Assembly (NCBI GenBank): GCA_963756605.1
Contig: CAVWOT010000019.1
Location: forward strand, 248,001 to 312,000
DNA: 64,000 nt
Direction: 5' to 3'
From: Bog-159 sp963756605
GTDB taxonomy: Bacteria; Acidobacteriota; Terriglobia; Bryobacterales; Bryobacteraceae
Shown: positions 1 through 9,862 of the stretch, in pieces
How the letters are laid out: each line of letters begins with the position of its first letter
How positions within the stretch are numbered: position 1 is the first letter of the stretch
Notes under the pieces: generated by a model
Databases searched by the model: none
Seen by the model: the letters and a program-made list of their open reading frames with translations, nothing else
What the model was told of the DNA's origin: nothing
Translations under genes and position numbers: made by a program

Positions 1-2
1 AT

Positions 3-2186
3 TTTCTGGATTGGCAGCGCGAGGCGCATTCGTTCGAACAGATGTCGGCGGCCTTCACCATTCCCGAATTTGGTCTGAACGTGAGCGGTGCCGGAGATCC
101 GGAGCGCGTACCAGCCGCACTGGCATCCAAGGAGTTTCTGCCGGCGCTGGGCATCCAGCCCATAGTTGGTCGCAATTTCGCGCCGGACGAAGACCGCCCT
201 GGGGGCCGGCCTGCCGTGCTTATCAGCCACGCCCTGTGGCAGCGGCGCTTTCATTCCAATCCCGCGGCCGTCGGGCGCACGCTGACGGTAGATGGCATTG
301 CGCGCACCGTAGTCGGCGTGGTTCCGCATGCACTCGGCGAAATTGTGGCGGCGGACTTGTGGCTGCCCACCGCCATCGATCCAAACAATCCGCAGCGCGG
401 GAATCATAATTACGGCGTGGTGGCGCGCATGAAACCGGGCGTGACCGTGGCCCAGGCGCGCGCCGAGATGGCGGTGATCGCGGCGCGCCTCGAAAAGCAG
501 TACCCGGCTACCAATGCCGGCACGGGCATGATCCTGTTTCCCATGGCGGAGATGTTCGCCGGCCGCATTCGTCCGGTGCTGCTGATCCTGCTGGGCGCGG
601 TCGGGGTGCTGTTGCTAATTGCCTGCGCCAACCTCGCCAACCTGCTGCTGGCGCGCGCCGCCACGCGCGAAAGAGAAATCGCCATTCGCGGCGCTTTAGG
701 CGCCGGCCGTCTCCGCCTCATCCGGCAATTGTTGACCGAAAGCCTGGTGCTGGCGCTGGCCGGTGGCACGCTCGGACTGGCGCTGGCGGTTTGGGGCGTG
801 CGCCTGCTGCGCAGCATCGTACCGGACATGTTCCCCATGTTGCAGCACATGCAGGTAGACACGCCCGTGCTGGCCTTCACTTTCGGCATCTCGATTCTGA
901 CCGGCCTGCTGTTCGGCCTGGTGCCGGCCTGGAGAGCCTCGCACACGGACTTGAACACGACGCTCAAAGAAGCCGCCGGGCGCTCGGAAAGCGCCGGCGG
1001 ATCGCATCGCATTCGCAGCCTGCTGTTGGGGGGCGAGGTGGCGCTGGCAGTGCTGCTGTCGGTTAGCGCCGGGCTTCTGCTGCGTAGTTTCGTGCTGGTG
1101 ACGGAAGTCAACCCAGGTGTCCGCACGGCGGATATCCTGACCATGAACGTGAGCCTGCCGGTGGCGAAATACGACACGCCCGTCAAGCGGGCGAACTTCT
1201 ATAAGGACCTGATCGCGCGGCTGGATACGCTCCCCGGCGTGCGTTCCGCGGGTGCCGTCATGTTCCTCCCTTTGCGTGTCTCGATTCTCTCGTTTCGTGT
1301 CGCGGTAAGCGGCTTTACCATCCAGGGCCGGCCGCCGCTGGGACCGGATCAGCAGCAAGATGCCGACTACCGTACGGCAACACCAGGCTACTTCAGCACC
1401 ATGGGTATCGCGCTGCGACAAGGCCGCTTGTTCGACGGCCACGACGACACCGGCGCCAAGCCGATAGTGCTGGTGAACGAGGCCTTGGTCCGCAAATACT
1501 TTCCGCACGAGAACCCGTTGGGGCAGCACCTGGTGATGGGTAAGCCCCTGGAAATCGTGGGCGTGGTGGCGGATGCCAAACTGTACGGCCTGGATACGCC
1601 GGTGGAACCAGCTGTTTACTTGCCGCAGGCGCAGGCGCCGGGCAACTCCGCTATGGCCATCGTGGTGCGGACCGAAGGCGATCCTGCCGCCCTCACTGCG
1701 GCGGTGCGCCGCGAGATCCTGAGACTCGATCCCGAGCAGCCCGTCTCCAACGTGCGCACCATGCAGACGGTGTTCGCCGATTCGCTGACACTGCGCCGCG
1801 TCTCGATGATGTTGCTCATGGTTTTCGCTTCGCTGGCCCTGACGCTCGCCAGCGTGGGAGTCTACGGACTGACGGCTTATGCCGTGAGCCGCCGCACGCA
1901 CGAAATCGGATTGCGGGTGGCGCTGGGCGCCAGCCAGTCGCATATTCTGCAGCTGGTGGTCGGCCGCGGATTGATCACTTCGCTGATTGGATCCGCCGTG
2001 GGGGTGGGCGCGGCACTGCTTTTGACGCGCGGCCTGGCGGGCATGCTGTACGGCATTACGCCGCGAGATCCGCTGGTCTTCGCAGGAGTGCCGCTGCTGC
2101 TCATCGCCGTTTCGGTGCTGGCCAGTTATGTGCCCGCGCGAAAGGCCACGCGCATCGATCCACTGGTAGCACTGCGCTACGAGTAA
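3..2186 (+). CDS. ADOP/MacB-like ABC transporter permease, 5' truncated by window edge
   Basis: The reading frame is open from the left edge and ends at TAA with the typical C-terminus RIDPLVALRYE. It has the two-half MacB/FtsX layout: a periplasmic MacB_PCD region, a helix cluster near nt 570-1100 with the FtsX-type motif EIAIRGALGAGR, a second periplasmic region, and a last helix cluster (nt 1800-2150) with HEIGLRVALGA. No ATPase domain or ATPase gene is adjacent, as is usual for acidobacterial duplicated orphan permeases (ADOP). Two more permeases of the family follow on the same strand. The N-terminal helix and any PadR regulator lie outside the window. The substrate cannot be told; macrolide or lipoprotein export is only a family-level analogy. 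Confidence 0.9.
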   Translation, partial: FLDWQREAHSFEQMSAAFTIPEFGLNVSGAGDPERVPAALASKEFLPALGIQPIVGRNFAPDEDRPGGRPAVLISHALWQRRFHSNPAAVGRTLTVDGIARTVVGVVPHALGEIVAADLWLPTAIDPNNPQRGNHNYGVVARMKPGVTVAQARAEMAVIAARLEKQYPATNAGTGMILFPMAEMFAGRIRPVLLILLGAVGVLLLIACANLANLLLARAATREREIAIRGALGAGRLRLIRQLLTESLVLALAGGTLGLALAVWGVRLLRSIVPDMFPMLQHMQVDTPVLAFTFGISILTGLLFGLVPAWRASHTDLNTTLKEAAGRSESAGGSHRIRSLLLGGEVALAVLLSVSAGLLLRSFVLVTEVNPGVRTADILTMNVSLPVAKYDTPVKRANFYKDLIARLDTLPGVRSAGAVMFLPLRVSILSFRVAVSGFTIQGRPPLGPDQQQDADYRTATPGYFSTMGIALRQGRLFDGHDDTGAKPIVLVNEALVRKYFPHENPLGQHLVMGKPLEIVGVVADAKLYGLDTPVEPAVYLPQAQAPGNSAMAIVVRTEGDPAALTAAVRREILRLDPEQPVSNVRTMQTVFADSLTLRRVSMMLLMVFASLALTLASVGVYGLTAYAVSRRTHEIGLRVALGASQSHILQLVVGRGLITSLIGSAVGVGAALLLTRGLAGMLYGITPRDPLVFAGVPLLLIAVSVLASYVPARKATRIDPLVALRYE

Positions 2187-2189
2187 ATT

Positions 2190-2279
2190 GTGGGGCAGGC
2201 GTCCACGACTGCGCGGGACGTCCACGTCCCGCCACTGGCGGGTCTGGAGACCCGCCGCAGGACTGGAGTCCTGCCCCAC
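2190..2279. repeat. Clover-like palindromic intergenic repeat
   Basis: A 10-nt outer stem (GTGGGGCAGG at 2190 and its complement at 2270-2279) encloses perfect inner palindromes at 2213-2232 (GCGGGACGTCCACGTCCCGC) and 2237-2256, and a third at 2258-2273 that competes with the outer stem. The same core recurs at 11050 and 62976. It resembles a REP/BIME-type dispersed element. The rest of the 348-bp gap (2280-2534) holds only a short direct repeat GAGTATGTCGAA and no gene. Confidence 0.75.
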
Positions 2280-2534
2280 GCGGAGTCTGAGTATGTCGAA
2301 CCTTTTGCGAGACTAAGGTTTCCATTCCGGAGTATGTCGAAAGGCTCCGGGCTTCGCCCGCGCTAATACCGCGATCGTCAGCCTGGGCAACGTGTTCATG
2401 TCCGTAGCGACGTCGATCCGATGACCGTGTTGCGCTATGACCGACGGTGTCCGCTGGTGAACAGCGCCGCCTGAATTCGGACAGCGGTTCATACAATCCA
2501 AGCCTAAGTTCAACAATTTACGGCGGCAGGCGGC

Positions 2535-4979
2535 GTGCCCTTCATTATGTTTATGCGTTTCATGATCCGCCAGCTACGCAAGAATCCCGCCTTCGCCCTC
2601 ACCACCATCCTGACCCTGGCCTTGGGCATCGGCGCCACTACCGCCATCTTCAGCCTGTTGAACGCCGTGCTGCTGCGGCCGCTGCCGTTCGCCCGACCGG
2701 AGCGCCTGCTGTGGATGCAACAGGCCGATATCGAGCCCGGTGTACCCGCGGGTGCCACCGAGCCGCTGAGCTATCCGGATTTCTTCGACTGGCGGACGCG
2801 CAGCCAAACCGTCGCCGCCATGGCCACCTACCATCGCGATCGGAATACGCTGACCGGCCACGGGGAGCCGCGACAGCTTGACGGACAGGTGGTCTCGGCG
2901 GAGTTCTTTCGTGTGCTCGGCGCGCATCCGGTGCTGGGCCGCGATTTCCAGGCAAGCGATGAAAGGGCCGGCGCCCGCGTGGTCATGCTGAGCTACGCGC
3001 TATGGCAATCCGAATTCGGCGGCGCGCGAGACATCACCGGCCGCGCCATCAAACTGGATGGTCAAAGCCACCTGGTAGTCGGGGTCATGCCGCCCGGTTT
3101 TGCATTTCCCGTTACGAACCCCGCGCCGGCTCTCTGGATTTCGCTGGCCGACGATGCCGAAGGGGACAAGCCGCGCACCTCACAGCGCGGTTTCGACTCG
3201 CTGGAGGTGGTCGCCCGGCTCAAGCCCGGCGTAACGCTGGCGAGGGCGCGTGCCGAGTTGAGCGTGATCGCGCGCAACCTCGCCGCGCAGTATCCGGACA
3301 CGAATAAAGCTTACTCAGCCGCTATCGTGCAGCCCTTGCTGGAACACGTGGCGGGCGACTTTCGGCCTGCGTTGCGGCTGCTGTTCGGCGCAGTGATGCT
3401 GGTCCTGTTGATCGCTTGTGCTAATGTGGCCGGCCTAATGCTGGCGCGCGCCACGCATCGCCGCGGGGAAATCGCATTGCGCAGCGCGCTGGGAGCCGGA
3501 CGTGGCCGGATCGTGCGCGACGTGCTGGCCGAATCCGTATTTCTGTCGTTATGCGGCGGCGCGCTGGGGGTACTATTCTCCATCTGGACACTGGATGCAC
3601 TGCTGCGCCTGGTGCCGTCCAATCTCCCGCGCGCCGGCCAGGTTTCGGTGGATGGAACCGTGCTCGCATTCGTTACCGGCATTTCGGTTTTAACGGGTTT
3701 GCTGTTTGGATTGGCGCCCGCCTGGCGGATGTCGCGCCTGGATCCTGCACTGGCGTTGCGCGATGGGGGACGCAGCATGACCGCCGGGCGCGGGCAGCAG
3801 CGTCTCCATAATTGGCTGGTGATCGCCGAGACCGCACTGGGACTGGTCCTGCTGGCCGGCTCCGGGCTGCTGATTCGGAGCTTTGTGCACGTGCTGCATG
3901 TGAAACCGGGGTTCGATCCACACCACGTGTTGACCGCTCAGCTTTCCGTGCCGCTTTCCCGCTACACGGAAATCGAACGGCTGCGGTTCTACGATCGGCT
4001 GTTCGGAAAACTAGTGGCGAGCCCGGGGGTGCAATCCGTGGCCGCCGGCTGGCCGATGCCGCTGGAGGGTGGAAACATCGGCACTTCGTTCGCAATCGAA
4101 GGGCGTCCTACCGCGGAGGGCGATGCTCCCAGCGAGCAACTCGCCCTGGTCACTCCGGACTTCTTCCGCACGCTGCGTATTCCCGTCCTCAACGGACGCT
4201 CCTTCACGCCGGGCGACGATACCAAAGCGCCGCCGGTGATCATCATCAACGAGCGGTTCGCGCGCAAATATTTTCCGGGCGAGAATCCCCTCGGCAAGCA
4301 TATCAAGGCCGATATCTCCGACGGGATCACGCCGGCCGCAATGCGAGAGATTGTGGGGGTGGTGGGCAATGTGATGCGCCGGTCGCTGACGGCCGAGCCG
4401 GAGGCGATCTATTACCTGCCTTATCCGCAAGCCATGATTACATCGCCCGCGGTGGCCATCCGTACGGCGGGCGATCCCCGATCGCTCATCGGCCCGCTAC
4501 GCGCCGCACTGGCCGAGGAAGACAAGGATATCCCGCTGTACAACGTCCAGACCATGGAAGATGCGGCATCCAAAGCCGCCGCGCAACCGCGCTTTCAGAC
4601 GGTGCTGCTGGCGTTGTTTGCCGGCATGGCGCTGCTGCTGTCGGCCATCGGATTGTACGCCGTGCTCTCGTACATGGTGGCGCAGCGAACATCCGAAATC
4701 GGCGTGCGTATGGCGCTGGGCGCACAGCGCGCGGATGTGCTGCATATGATCGTGCGCCGCGGCATGCTGCTGGCTTTGGCCGGAGCCGCGATCGGATTGA
4801 TTGCCGCCACCTTGCTGACGCGCCTGATGGCCGGGATGCTCTTCGGTGTGGCTCCCTTCGATCCGGTAACCTTTGCGGTTGTAGCCGGTATCCTGCTTGT
4901 GGTGTCGCTGGCAGCCAGCAGTGCGCCCGCGTGGCGCGCCGCGCGCCTCGACCCTATGCGTACCTTACGCGACAATTAA
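2535..4979 (+). CDS. ADOP/MacB-like ABC transporter permease
   Basis: This 814-residue protein has the full ADOP core. An N-terminal signal-anchor-like helix (about residues 10-45, RKNPAFALTTILTLALGIG) is followed by a MacB_PCD periplasmic domain, a first FtsX helix bundle (about 275-420, motif EIALRSALGAGRGR), a second periplasmic domain, and a last bundle (about 690-805, motif SEIGVRMALGAQR). The C-terminus RLDPMRTLRDN is family-typical. ATG codons at 2547, 2553 and 2562 are alternative starts. It is the middle gene of three tandem paralogues and carries no ATPase. Cargo is unknown. Confidence 0.9.
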   Translation: MPFIMFMRFMIRQLRKNPAFALTTILTLALGIGATTAIFSLLNAVLLRPLPFARPERLLWMQQADIEPGVPAGATEPLSYPDFFDWRTRSQTVAAMATYHRDRNTLTGHGEPRQLDGQVVSAEFFRVLGAHPVLGRDFQASDERAGARVVMLSYALWQSEFGGARDITGRAIKLDGQSHLVVGVMPPGFAFPVTNPAPALWISLADDAEGDKPRTSQRGFDSLEVVARLKPGVTLARARAELSVIARNLAAQYPDTNKAYSAAIVQPLLEHVAGDFRPALRLLFGAVMLVLLIACANVAGLMLARATHRRGEIALRSALGAGRGRIVRDVLAESVFLSLCGGALGVLFSIWTLDALLRLVPSNLPRAGQVSVDGTVLAFVTGISVLTGLLFGLAPAWRMSRLDPALALRDGGRSMTAGRGQQRLHNWLVIAETALGLVLLAGSGLLIRSFVHVLHVKPGFDPHHVLTAQLSVPLSRYTEIERLRFYDRLFGKLVASPGVQSVAAGWPMPLEGGNIGTSFAIEGRPTAEGDAPSEQLALVTPDFFRTLRIPVLNGRSFTPGDDTKAPPVIIINERFARKYFPGENPLGKHIKADISDGITPAAMREIVGVVGNVMRRSLTAEPEAIYYLPYPQAMITSPAVAIRTAGDPRSLIGPLRAALAEEDKDIPLYNVQTMEDAASKAAAQPRFQTVLLALFAGMALLLSAIGLYAVLSYMVAQRTSEIGVRMALGAQRADVLHMIVRRGMLLALAGAAIGLIAATLLTRLMAGMLFGVAPFDPVTFAVVAGILLVVSLAASSAPAWRAARLDPMRTLRDN

Positions 4980-5029
4980 GCCAGTCAGCTCAGCTAATAA
5001 CCGTTGCGGGGCTGCGGCGTCTAAAAGAC

Positions 5030-7459
5030 GTGCGTCCAGATCTTCTGTATTTTTTGCGGGAAGTTCGCCGCAAGCCCGGCTTGGCCCTCACCGCCATCAT
5101 TTCGCTTGCCCTGGGTATTGGCGCCACCACCGCCGTCTTCAGCGTAATCTACGGCCTGTTGGCCAACCCCTTCCCCTATCGCGGCGCCGATCGCATGATC
5201 CACCTGGTGGTGGTCAATGAAAATGGAGACGACTGGTGGCTTTCGGTCACCGGGCCGCAACTCAAGTTGCTGCGCCAGGCACGCTGCCTCGAGAGTGTGG
5301 CGGCCACCTGGGGGACGTGGAACCTGACCACTACGGATGAAGAACTCCCGCAGGATGTTCCATCCGTGCAACTCTCGGGCAACGCCGGCATCCATTTCGG
5401 CGTCCCCGCGCTGCTGGGCCGCACCTTGATTCCGTCAGACGCGCCGGAGGGCCGCGACCCCGAGCCGGTCGTGGTTCTCAGTTACCTGTTTTGGCAGCGG
5501 CATTTCAACTCCGATCCATCTGTTATCGGACGCACACTGCAACTGGTCCACAAGAACTATACGATCGTCGGAGTCCTGCCCGCGCGGTTCACCTGGAACG
5601 ACGCGGATGTATACCTTCCGCTCAAGATCACCAACGATCCGGCTATTACTCTCAGCCCCCTGCTCAGACTGAAACCCGGTGTCACGCGCGCCGCGGCAAA
5701 CGCCGAACTGCAGCCGTTGATCGAGCAGTTCGCCAAGGAGAGCCCCAGTCATTTCCCGAAGAAATTCCGCGTGCGCGTGAAAGGCCTCAATGACCAGTAC
5801 GTGGAGCATCTGGGACAATCCCTCTTCCTGCTGTTCGGCGCGGTAGCGCTGCTTCTTCTGATCGGGTGCGCGAACGTATCCATCCTGTTGCTGGCGCGGG
5901 GCACCGCCCGACAGCATGAACTGGCCGTGCGCAGCGCCATTGGGGCCAGCCGCGGGCGCATTTGCCGCCAGCTTTTGACGGAGGCCCTGGCCTTGTCTCT
6001 GGTGGGCGCGCTGACCGGTGTGGCGCTGGCCTACGGCCTGCTTCCGCTGCTGATCAGTTGGCTGCCCGAATTCTCGTTTCCGCACGAAGTAGCGATCGGC
6101 ATCAACCTCCCGGTCCTGATATTCAGCAGCACCATCGCCATTCTCACGGGGGTTTTGTCCGGCCTCGCTCCGGCCATCCAGTTCTCCCGGCCGCAGGTTT
6201 CCCGGCTGATGCAGGCCGGCTCGCGGCGCACTACGGGCAGCGCCCATGGGAAGCGCATGCACGGCCTGCTGGTGGCCGGCCAAATCGCACTGACTTTATT
6301 GCTGCTCACCTCCGCCGCGGCCGCTATCAACGGCTTCCTGCGGCTCATTCGCACCAATCTCGGTTACGATCCGCACAATACCATGTCCGTGGGCATTCCC
6401 GTACACCAGAATGCGCACGTGAGTTGGGACGACCGCGCGAATTACTTCCAACAACTCCTCAGCCGCGTGGCCGCCATACCTGAGGTGGTCTCGGCCGGTA
6501 TCTCCACCAACGCCACACCGCCCTCCAACGGTTGGGATCAGTCCTTCGAGATCTTCGGCCATCCCACCGCGCAGCGGGAGCAAGTGCGGGCGAACTTCAT
6601 CAGCTCCGGCTACTTTACGGTCTTGCGCATACCGCTGTTGCAAGGACGACTGTGGAACGGCGCTGAGATCGCGCGCGGTGCACGGCTGGCGGTCATAAAT
6701 CAGAGTATGGCGCGGCGCTATTGGCCGAATGGCGATGTCCTGGGCAAGCAGGTGCGTTTACCGGATCTGAAGGCGGAACTGCCCTTCTCGCCGGCCGTGC
6801 CCGACAGCAACGGATGGTTGCAGGTGATCGGCGTGGTGGCGGATGCCCGCAACGACGGGCTGCGCAAGCCCATCAAGCCATCCGTCTATGTCCCGTTTAC
6901 GCTGCGCATGCAGGTGTGGACGCAGATCCTGGTGCGCACTCGCAGCGCGCCCCTGTCGATTTTGAATCGCGTGCGCGCCGAAGTGAAAGCCGTCGATCCC
7001 GATCAGCAGGTCTTCGGGCAGACCCGCGACCTGGAGCAGTGGATCCAGCGCGAGGACGAATATGCCTATGGCCGACTGGTGGCCGCGCTGTTCAGCGGAT
7101 TCTCGCTGGTGGCGCTGGCGCTGGCCGCGGCCGGACTCTTCAGCGTGGTTTCCTACAGCGTGGCGCAGCGCACCAACGAATTCGGAATTCGGATGGCATT
7201 GGGCGCCACCCGCGGCAACGTGCTCCGGATTGTGTTCGGTTCCACTGCGCGCCACGCAGCCGGCGGACTGGCATGCGGGATTTTGCTGAGTCTGTTGTGC
7301 AGCCGGGTCTTGACTAAGTGGGCGGAAGGCAGTGTGCAAAATCCGTTGATCTTCGCGGCTGTTACAGTACTGCTGGCGCTCACCTGCGCTTTGGCTACTT
7401 TGATTCCGGCTCGCCGGGCGTCGTCGGCGGATCCCATGGAAGCCTTGCGCTATGAGTAA
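5030..7459 (+). CDS. ADOP/MacB-like ABC transporter permease
   Basis: This is the third tandem paralogue, about 809 residues. The open frame runs back into the preceding gene to 3812, but homologous sequence starts only near RPDLLYFLREVRRKPG, so the GTG at 5030 is the best start; it lies 50 bp after the previous stop. The order is N-terminal helix, MacB_PCD, FtsX bundle (motif ELAVRSAIGASRGR), a second periplasmic domain and a last bundle (motif NEFGIRMALGATRGN), ending SSADPMEALRYE. It is more diverged than its two neighbours. No ATPase partner is visible. Confidence 0.87.
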   Translation: MRPDLLYFLREVRRKPGLALTAIISLALGIGATTAVFSVIYGLLANPFPYRGADRMIHLVVVNENGDDWWLSVTGPQLKLLRQARCLESVAATWGTWNLTTTDEELPQDVPSVQLSGNAGIHFGVPALLGRTLIPSDAPEGRDPEPVVVLSYLFWQRHFNSDPSVIGRTLQLVHKNYTIVGVLPARFTWNDADVYLPLKITNDPAITLSPLLRLKPGVTRAAANAELQPLIEQFAKESPSHFPKKFRVRVKGLNDQYVEHLGQSLFLLFGAVALLLLIGCANVSILLLARGTARQHELAVRSAIGASRGRICRQLLTEALALSLVGALTGVALAYGLLPLLISWLPEFSFPHEVAIGINLPVLIFSSTIAILTGVLSGLAPAIQFSRPQVSRLMQAGSRRTTGSAHGKRMHGLLVAGQIALTLLLLTSAAAAINGFLRLIRTNLGYDPHNTMSVGIPVHQNAHVSWDDRANYFQQLLSRVAAIPEVVSAGISTNATPPSNGWDQSFEIFGHPTAQREQVRANFISSGYFTVLRIPLLQGRLWNGAEIARGARLAVINQSMARRYWPNGDVLGKQVRLPDLKAELPFSPAVPDSNGWLQVIGVVADARNDGLRKPIKPSVYVPFTLRMQVWTQILVRTRSAPLSILNRVRAEVKAVDPDQQVFGQTRDLEQWIQREDEYAYGRLVAALFSGFSLVALALAAAGLFSVVSYSVAQRTNEFGIRMALGATRGNVLRIVFGSTARHAAGGLACGILLSLLCSRVLTKWAEGSVQNPLIFAAVTVLLALTCALATLIPARRASSADPMEALRYE

Positions 7460-7479
7460 TGCGGTGGGCCTCCACTGAC

Positions 7480-8376
7480 CTACTCTGCGGCGATTGCCTG
7501 CTGCGCATTCACGGCTGCTCCGATAATCGCCAGATCCTGGCTGCTCGTAATAATCTCGAATAGGCTACCCTGCAGCGGAGTCATCTTCACCATCTCGTGA
7601 ATATATTGCGCCACCAACCCTAAGTCCACATACTGCGAGTTAGGACCCATGATAAAGAACTTACCCGGCCCATCCAGGTGAATACTGCTGGCCGAGGCTG
7701 CCGCCAGCGCGCGGTGCCAGCGCTTCACGAACGTGCTGCATCGGGTGTCGCCTTCGCGTGCCGCTGCGAACACTTCTTCCGGCTCCATGTCGAGAAACCG
7801 CAGGCGCATGGCGCGATGCCCCATAATGCCTTCCAGATGTCCCACCCCGCCGCAGCCGCAATAATGTTCCTTGGGATCGAGCGACACTACCATGTGTCCG
7901 CCCTCCCACACGCCCTCCGCCCGCGGATAGCGACCGAAACCGACGCCGTCTCCCAAGTACCAGATGCGGATTAGCTTTTCCAGATGGCCGCGCGTCGCCG
8001 CCACGCCCGCGGCGATGGCATCGGCGTCATTCAGGATCAGCACCGAGGCCTTCAGCCCGCTGCGTCCCAGCACGCCGCATAAAGCGGAGGCGAATGCGTA
8101 TCCCTTGATCTGTTGCAGATTGGGCGATTCCTCCACGATCCCGTTGCGAATCACGCCCGGGAACCCCACGCCTACGCTGTCGATTTGCCGGTCGCGCGCA
8201 CAGATGGATACCTGCTGTCCGATCAACTCGGCAATCTCGTCGCCGGTCATGGTGCGCAGCGCGTCGGGGTTGTCGGCCGCATCTGGAAAAACCCGAATCG
8301 GAGCGGCCAGTGCACAGTCCTCCACCACTCCCACCGCGACTTGCCTGGTCGCCAGGACGCCGATTGTTTGTCCCAT
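7480..8376 (-). CDS. ROK-family sugar kinase-like protein with degenerate N-terminus
   Basis: The protein has 298 residues if it starts at ATG 8376, which follows a good GGAGAG ribosome-binding site; the longer frame to 8442 runs into sthA. The ROK signature CGCGGVGHLE is present, with the usual third cysteine replaced by His, as is the sugar-site motif LNDADAIAAG. The N-terminal phosphate loop, DxGGT in active ROK kinases, is not recognisable: it reads IGVLATRQVAVGVVED. It may be an inactive or regulatory ROK protein rather than a glucokinase. It sits 14 bp downstream of sthA on the same strand, so the two are probably co-transcribed. Confidence 0.75.
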   Translation of the reverse strand: MGQTIGVLATRQVAVGVVEDCALAAPIRVFPDAADNPDALRTMTGDEIAELIGQQVSICARDRQIDSVGVGFPGVIRNGIVEESPNLQQIKGYAFASALCGVLGRSGLKASVLILNDADAIAAGVAATRGHLEKLIRIWYLGDGVGFGRYPRAEGVWEGGHMVVSLDPKEHYCGCGGVGHLEGIMGHRAMRLRFLDMEPEEVFAAAREGDTRCSTFVKRWHRALAAASASSIHLDGPGKFFIMGPNSQYVDLGLVAQYIHEMVKMTPLQGSLFEIITSSQDLAIIGAAVNAQQAIAAE

Positions 8377-8390
8377 GTTATCTCTCCACT

Positions 8391-9776
8391 CTAGAGCCGT
8401 GTCAGTTTGTTCAGGCCGTTGAACGCGGCGGCCTTGTAACATTCGGCCAGTGTCGGGTAATTGAAAACCGTATCCACAAAGTACTCGATGGTACCTTTCA
8501 GGATCATCACCGCCTGCCCGATGTGCAGCAACTCCGCGGCCCCTTCGCCGATAATATGCACTCCCAGTATCTCCTTAGTCTCGCGGTGAAAGATCAGTTT
8601 CAATCTACCCGTAGTGTCGCCCCGGATCTGCCCGCGCGCTATCTCACGGTAATAAGCCACACCCACCTCGTATGGAACGTCTTCATCGGTCAGTTGCTCC
8701 TCTGTCTTACCGATGAACGATATCTCCGGAATCGTATAGATCCCGTACGGATAAGTCGCGGGATTGGAGTGCACGGGTATGCCCAGCGCGGTGGCCGCGG
8801 CGATGCGGCCCTGTTCCATCGATACCGAAGCCAGGCTGGGGAATCCGATGACATCGCCCACTGCGTAGATATTCGGCTGTTTGGTTTGATAACAGGCGTT
8901 CACGGGAATGCGGCCGCGGTTATCGGCCTCCAGTCCCGCCGCGGAAAGGTTGAGCTCTTCTACGTTGCCCTGCCGTCCCACCGCGTAGAGCAGTGCGTCG
9001 CCCGAGACTTTTTTCTTGCTCATCAGGTTGGCGACCACACCCGTAGGAGTATCCTCCACACTCTCCACTTCCTCGTTCAGCCGCATGGTTACGCGGTTAT
9101 CGCGCAAGTGGTAGGAAAGCGCCTCGATGATTTCCGCATCCGCGAACTCCAGCAGGCGCGGTCTCTTCTCAATTAGTATGACGCGCACGCCCAATGCCGC
9201 GAACATGCAGGTATACTCGACGCCGATCACACCGCCGCCTACCACAATCAGAATCTTCGGGACGTCCTGCATTTGCAGGATCTGGTCGCTATCGATGATG
9301 CTGCGGCCATTCAATGGTACTTTAGCCGATACCGCCGGCTTGGTGCCCGTACCTATGATGATGATCCCGGCTTCATAATCCGACACGCCGCGGCTGTTCT
9401 CCACGCGGATATGCGTCGCATCCACAAAACGCGCCGTACCATAAATTACTTCGATGCCATTGCGCGAAAGTTGCGCCTGCGTGATATCGGTTTCGGTTTT
9501 AATGACGTGCTGCACCCGGAATCCCAGGTCCGCCATGGAGATCTTCTCTTTCACGCGGTAGCTCACGCCATAAATACCCTGGTAGGCGAATCCGGAGAGG
9601 TGCAGCACGGCTTCCCGCATGGTTTTGCTGGGAATGGTGCCCGAGTTGATGCAGGTGCCGCCCACCAACTCGCGCCTCTCAACCAATGCTACGCGTTTGC
9701 CGGACTTGGCCCCTTGGATGGCCGCACGCTGGCCGGCCGGGCCGGAACCGATGACGAGCAGATCATATTGTTGCAT
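8391..9776 (-). CDS. sthA: Soluble (Si-specific) NAD(P)+ transhydrogenase
   Basis: This 461-residue flavoprotein disulfide reductase-fold enzyme moves reducing equivalents between NADPH and NADH in the cytosol. The FAD dinucleotide motif GSGPAG is at residues 9-14 and the NAD motif GGGVIGVEY near residue 180. The redox site reads GGTCINSGTIPSK: the second catalytic Cys of dihydrolipoamide dehydrogenase is Thr, which is the hallmark of SthA. The pyridine nucleotide-disulfide dimerisation domain forms the C-terminus. It is divergent from the DUF1844 gene, and a ROK-like gene follows 14 bp downstream. Confidence 0.9.
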   Translation of the reverse strand: MQQYDLLVIGSGPAGQRAAIQGAKSGKRVALVERRELVGGTCINSGTIPSKTMREAVLHLSGFAYQGIYGVSYRVKEKISMADLGFRVQHVIKTETDITQAQLSRNGIEVIYGTARFVDATHIRVENSRGVSDYEAGIIIIGTGTKPAVSAKVPLNGRSIIDSDQILQMQDVPKILIVVGGGVIGVEYTCMFAALGVRVILIEKRPRLLEFADAEIIEALSYHLRDNRVTMRLNEEVESVEDTPTGVVANLMSKKKVSGDALLYAVGRQGNVEELNLSAAGLEADNRGRIPVNACYQTKQPNIYAVGDVIGFPSLASVSMEQGRIAAATALGIPVHSNPATYPYGIYTIPEISFIGKTEEQLTDEDVPYEVGVAYYREIARGQIRGDTTGRLKLIFHRETKEILGVHIIGEGAAELLHIGQAVMILKGTIEYFVDTVFNYPTLAECYKAAAFNGLNKLTRL

Positions 9777-9862
9777 AGCGGGTCTGGGTGCTCATCCATC
9801 TTAACCCAGCGGGAGAGGCTCGCTGCCTGCCAGTCACCCGCCCGTTGTAAAATAAACACAAG

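Noticed and set aside
696..2279. 527-residue minus-strand open frame
   Set aside because: It is Gln/His/Arg-rich antisense of an ADOP permease gene and runs into the palindromic repeat.
3812..7459. Single 1215-residue open frame covering the second and third permease
   Set aside because: The first 400 residues are an out-of-frame, Arg-rich shadow of the second permease; the true third gene starts near 5030.
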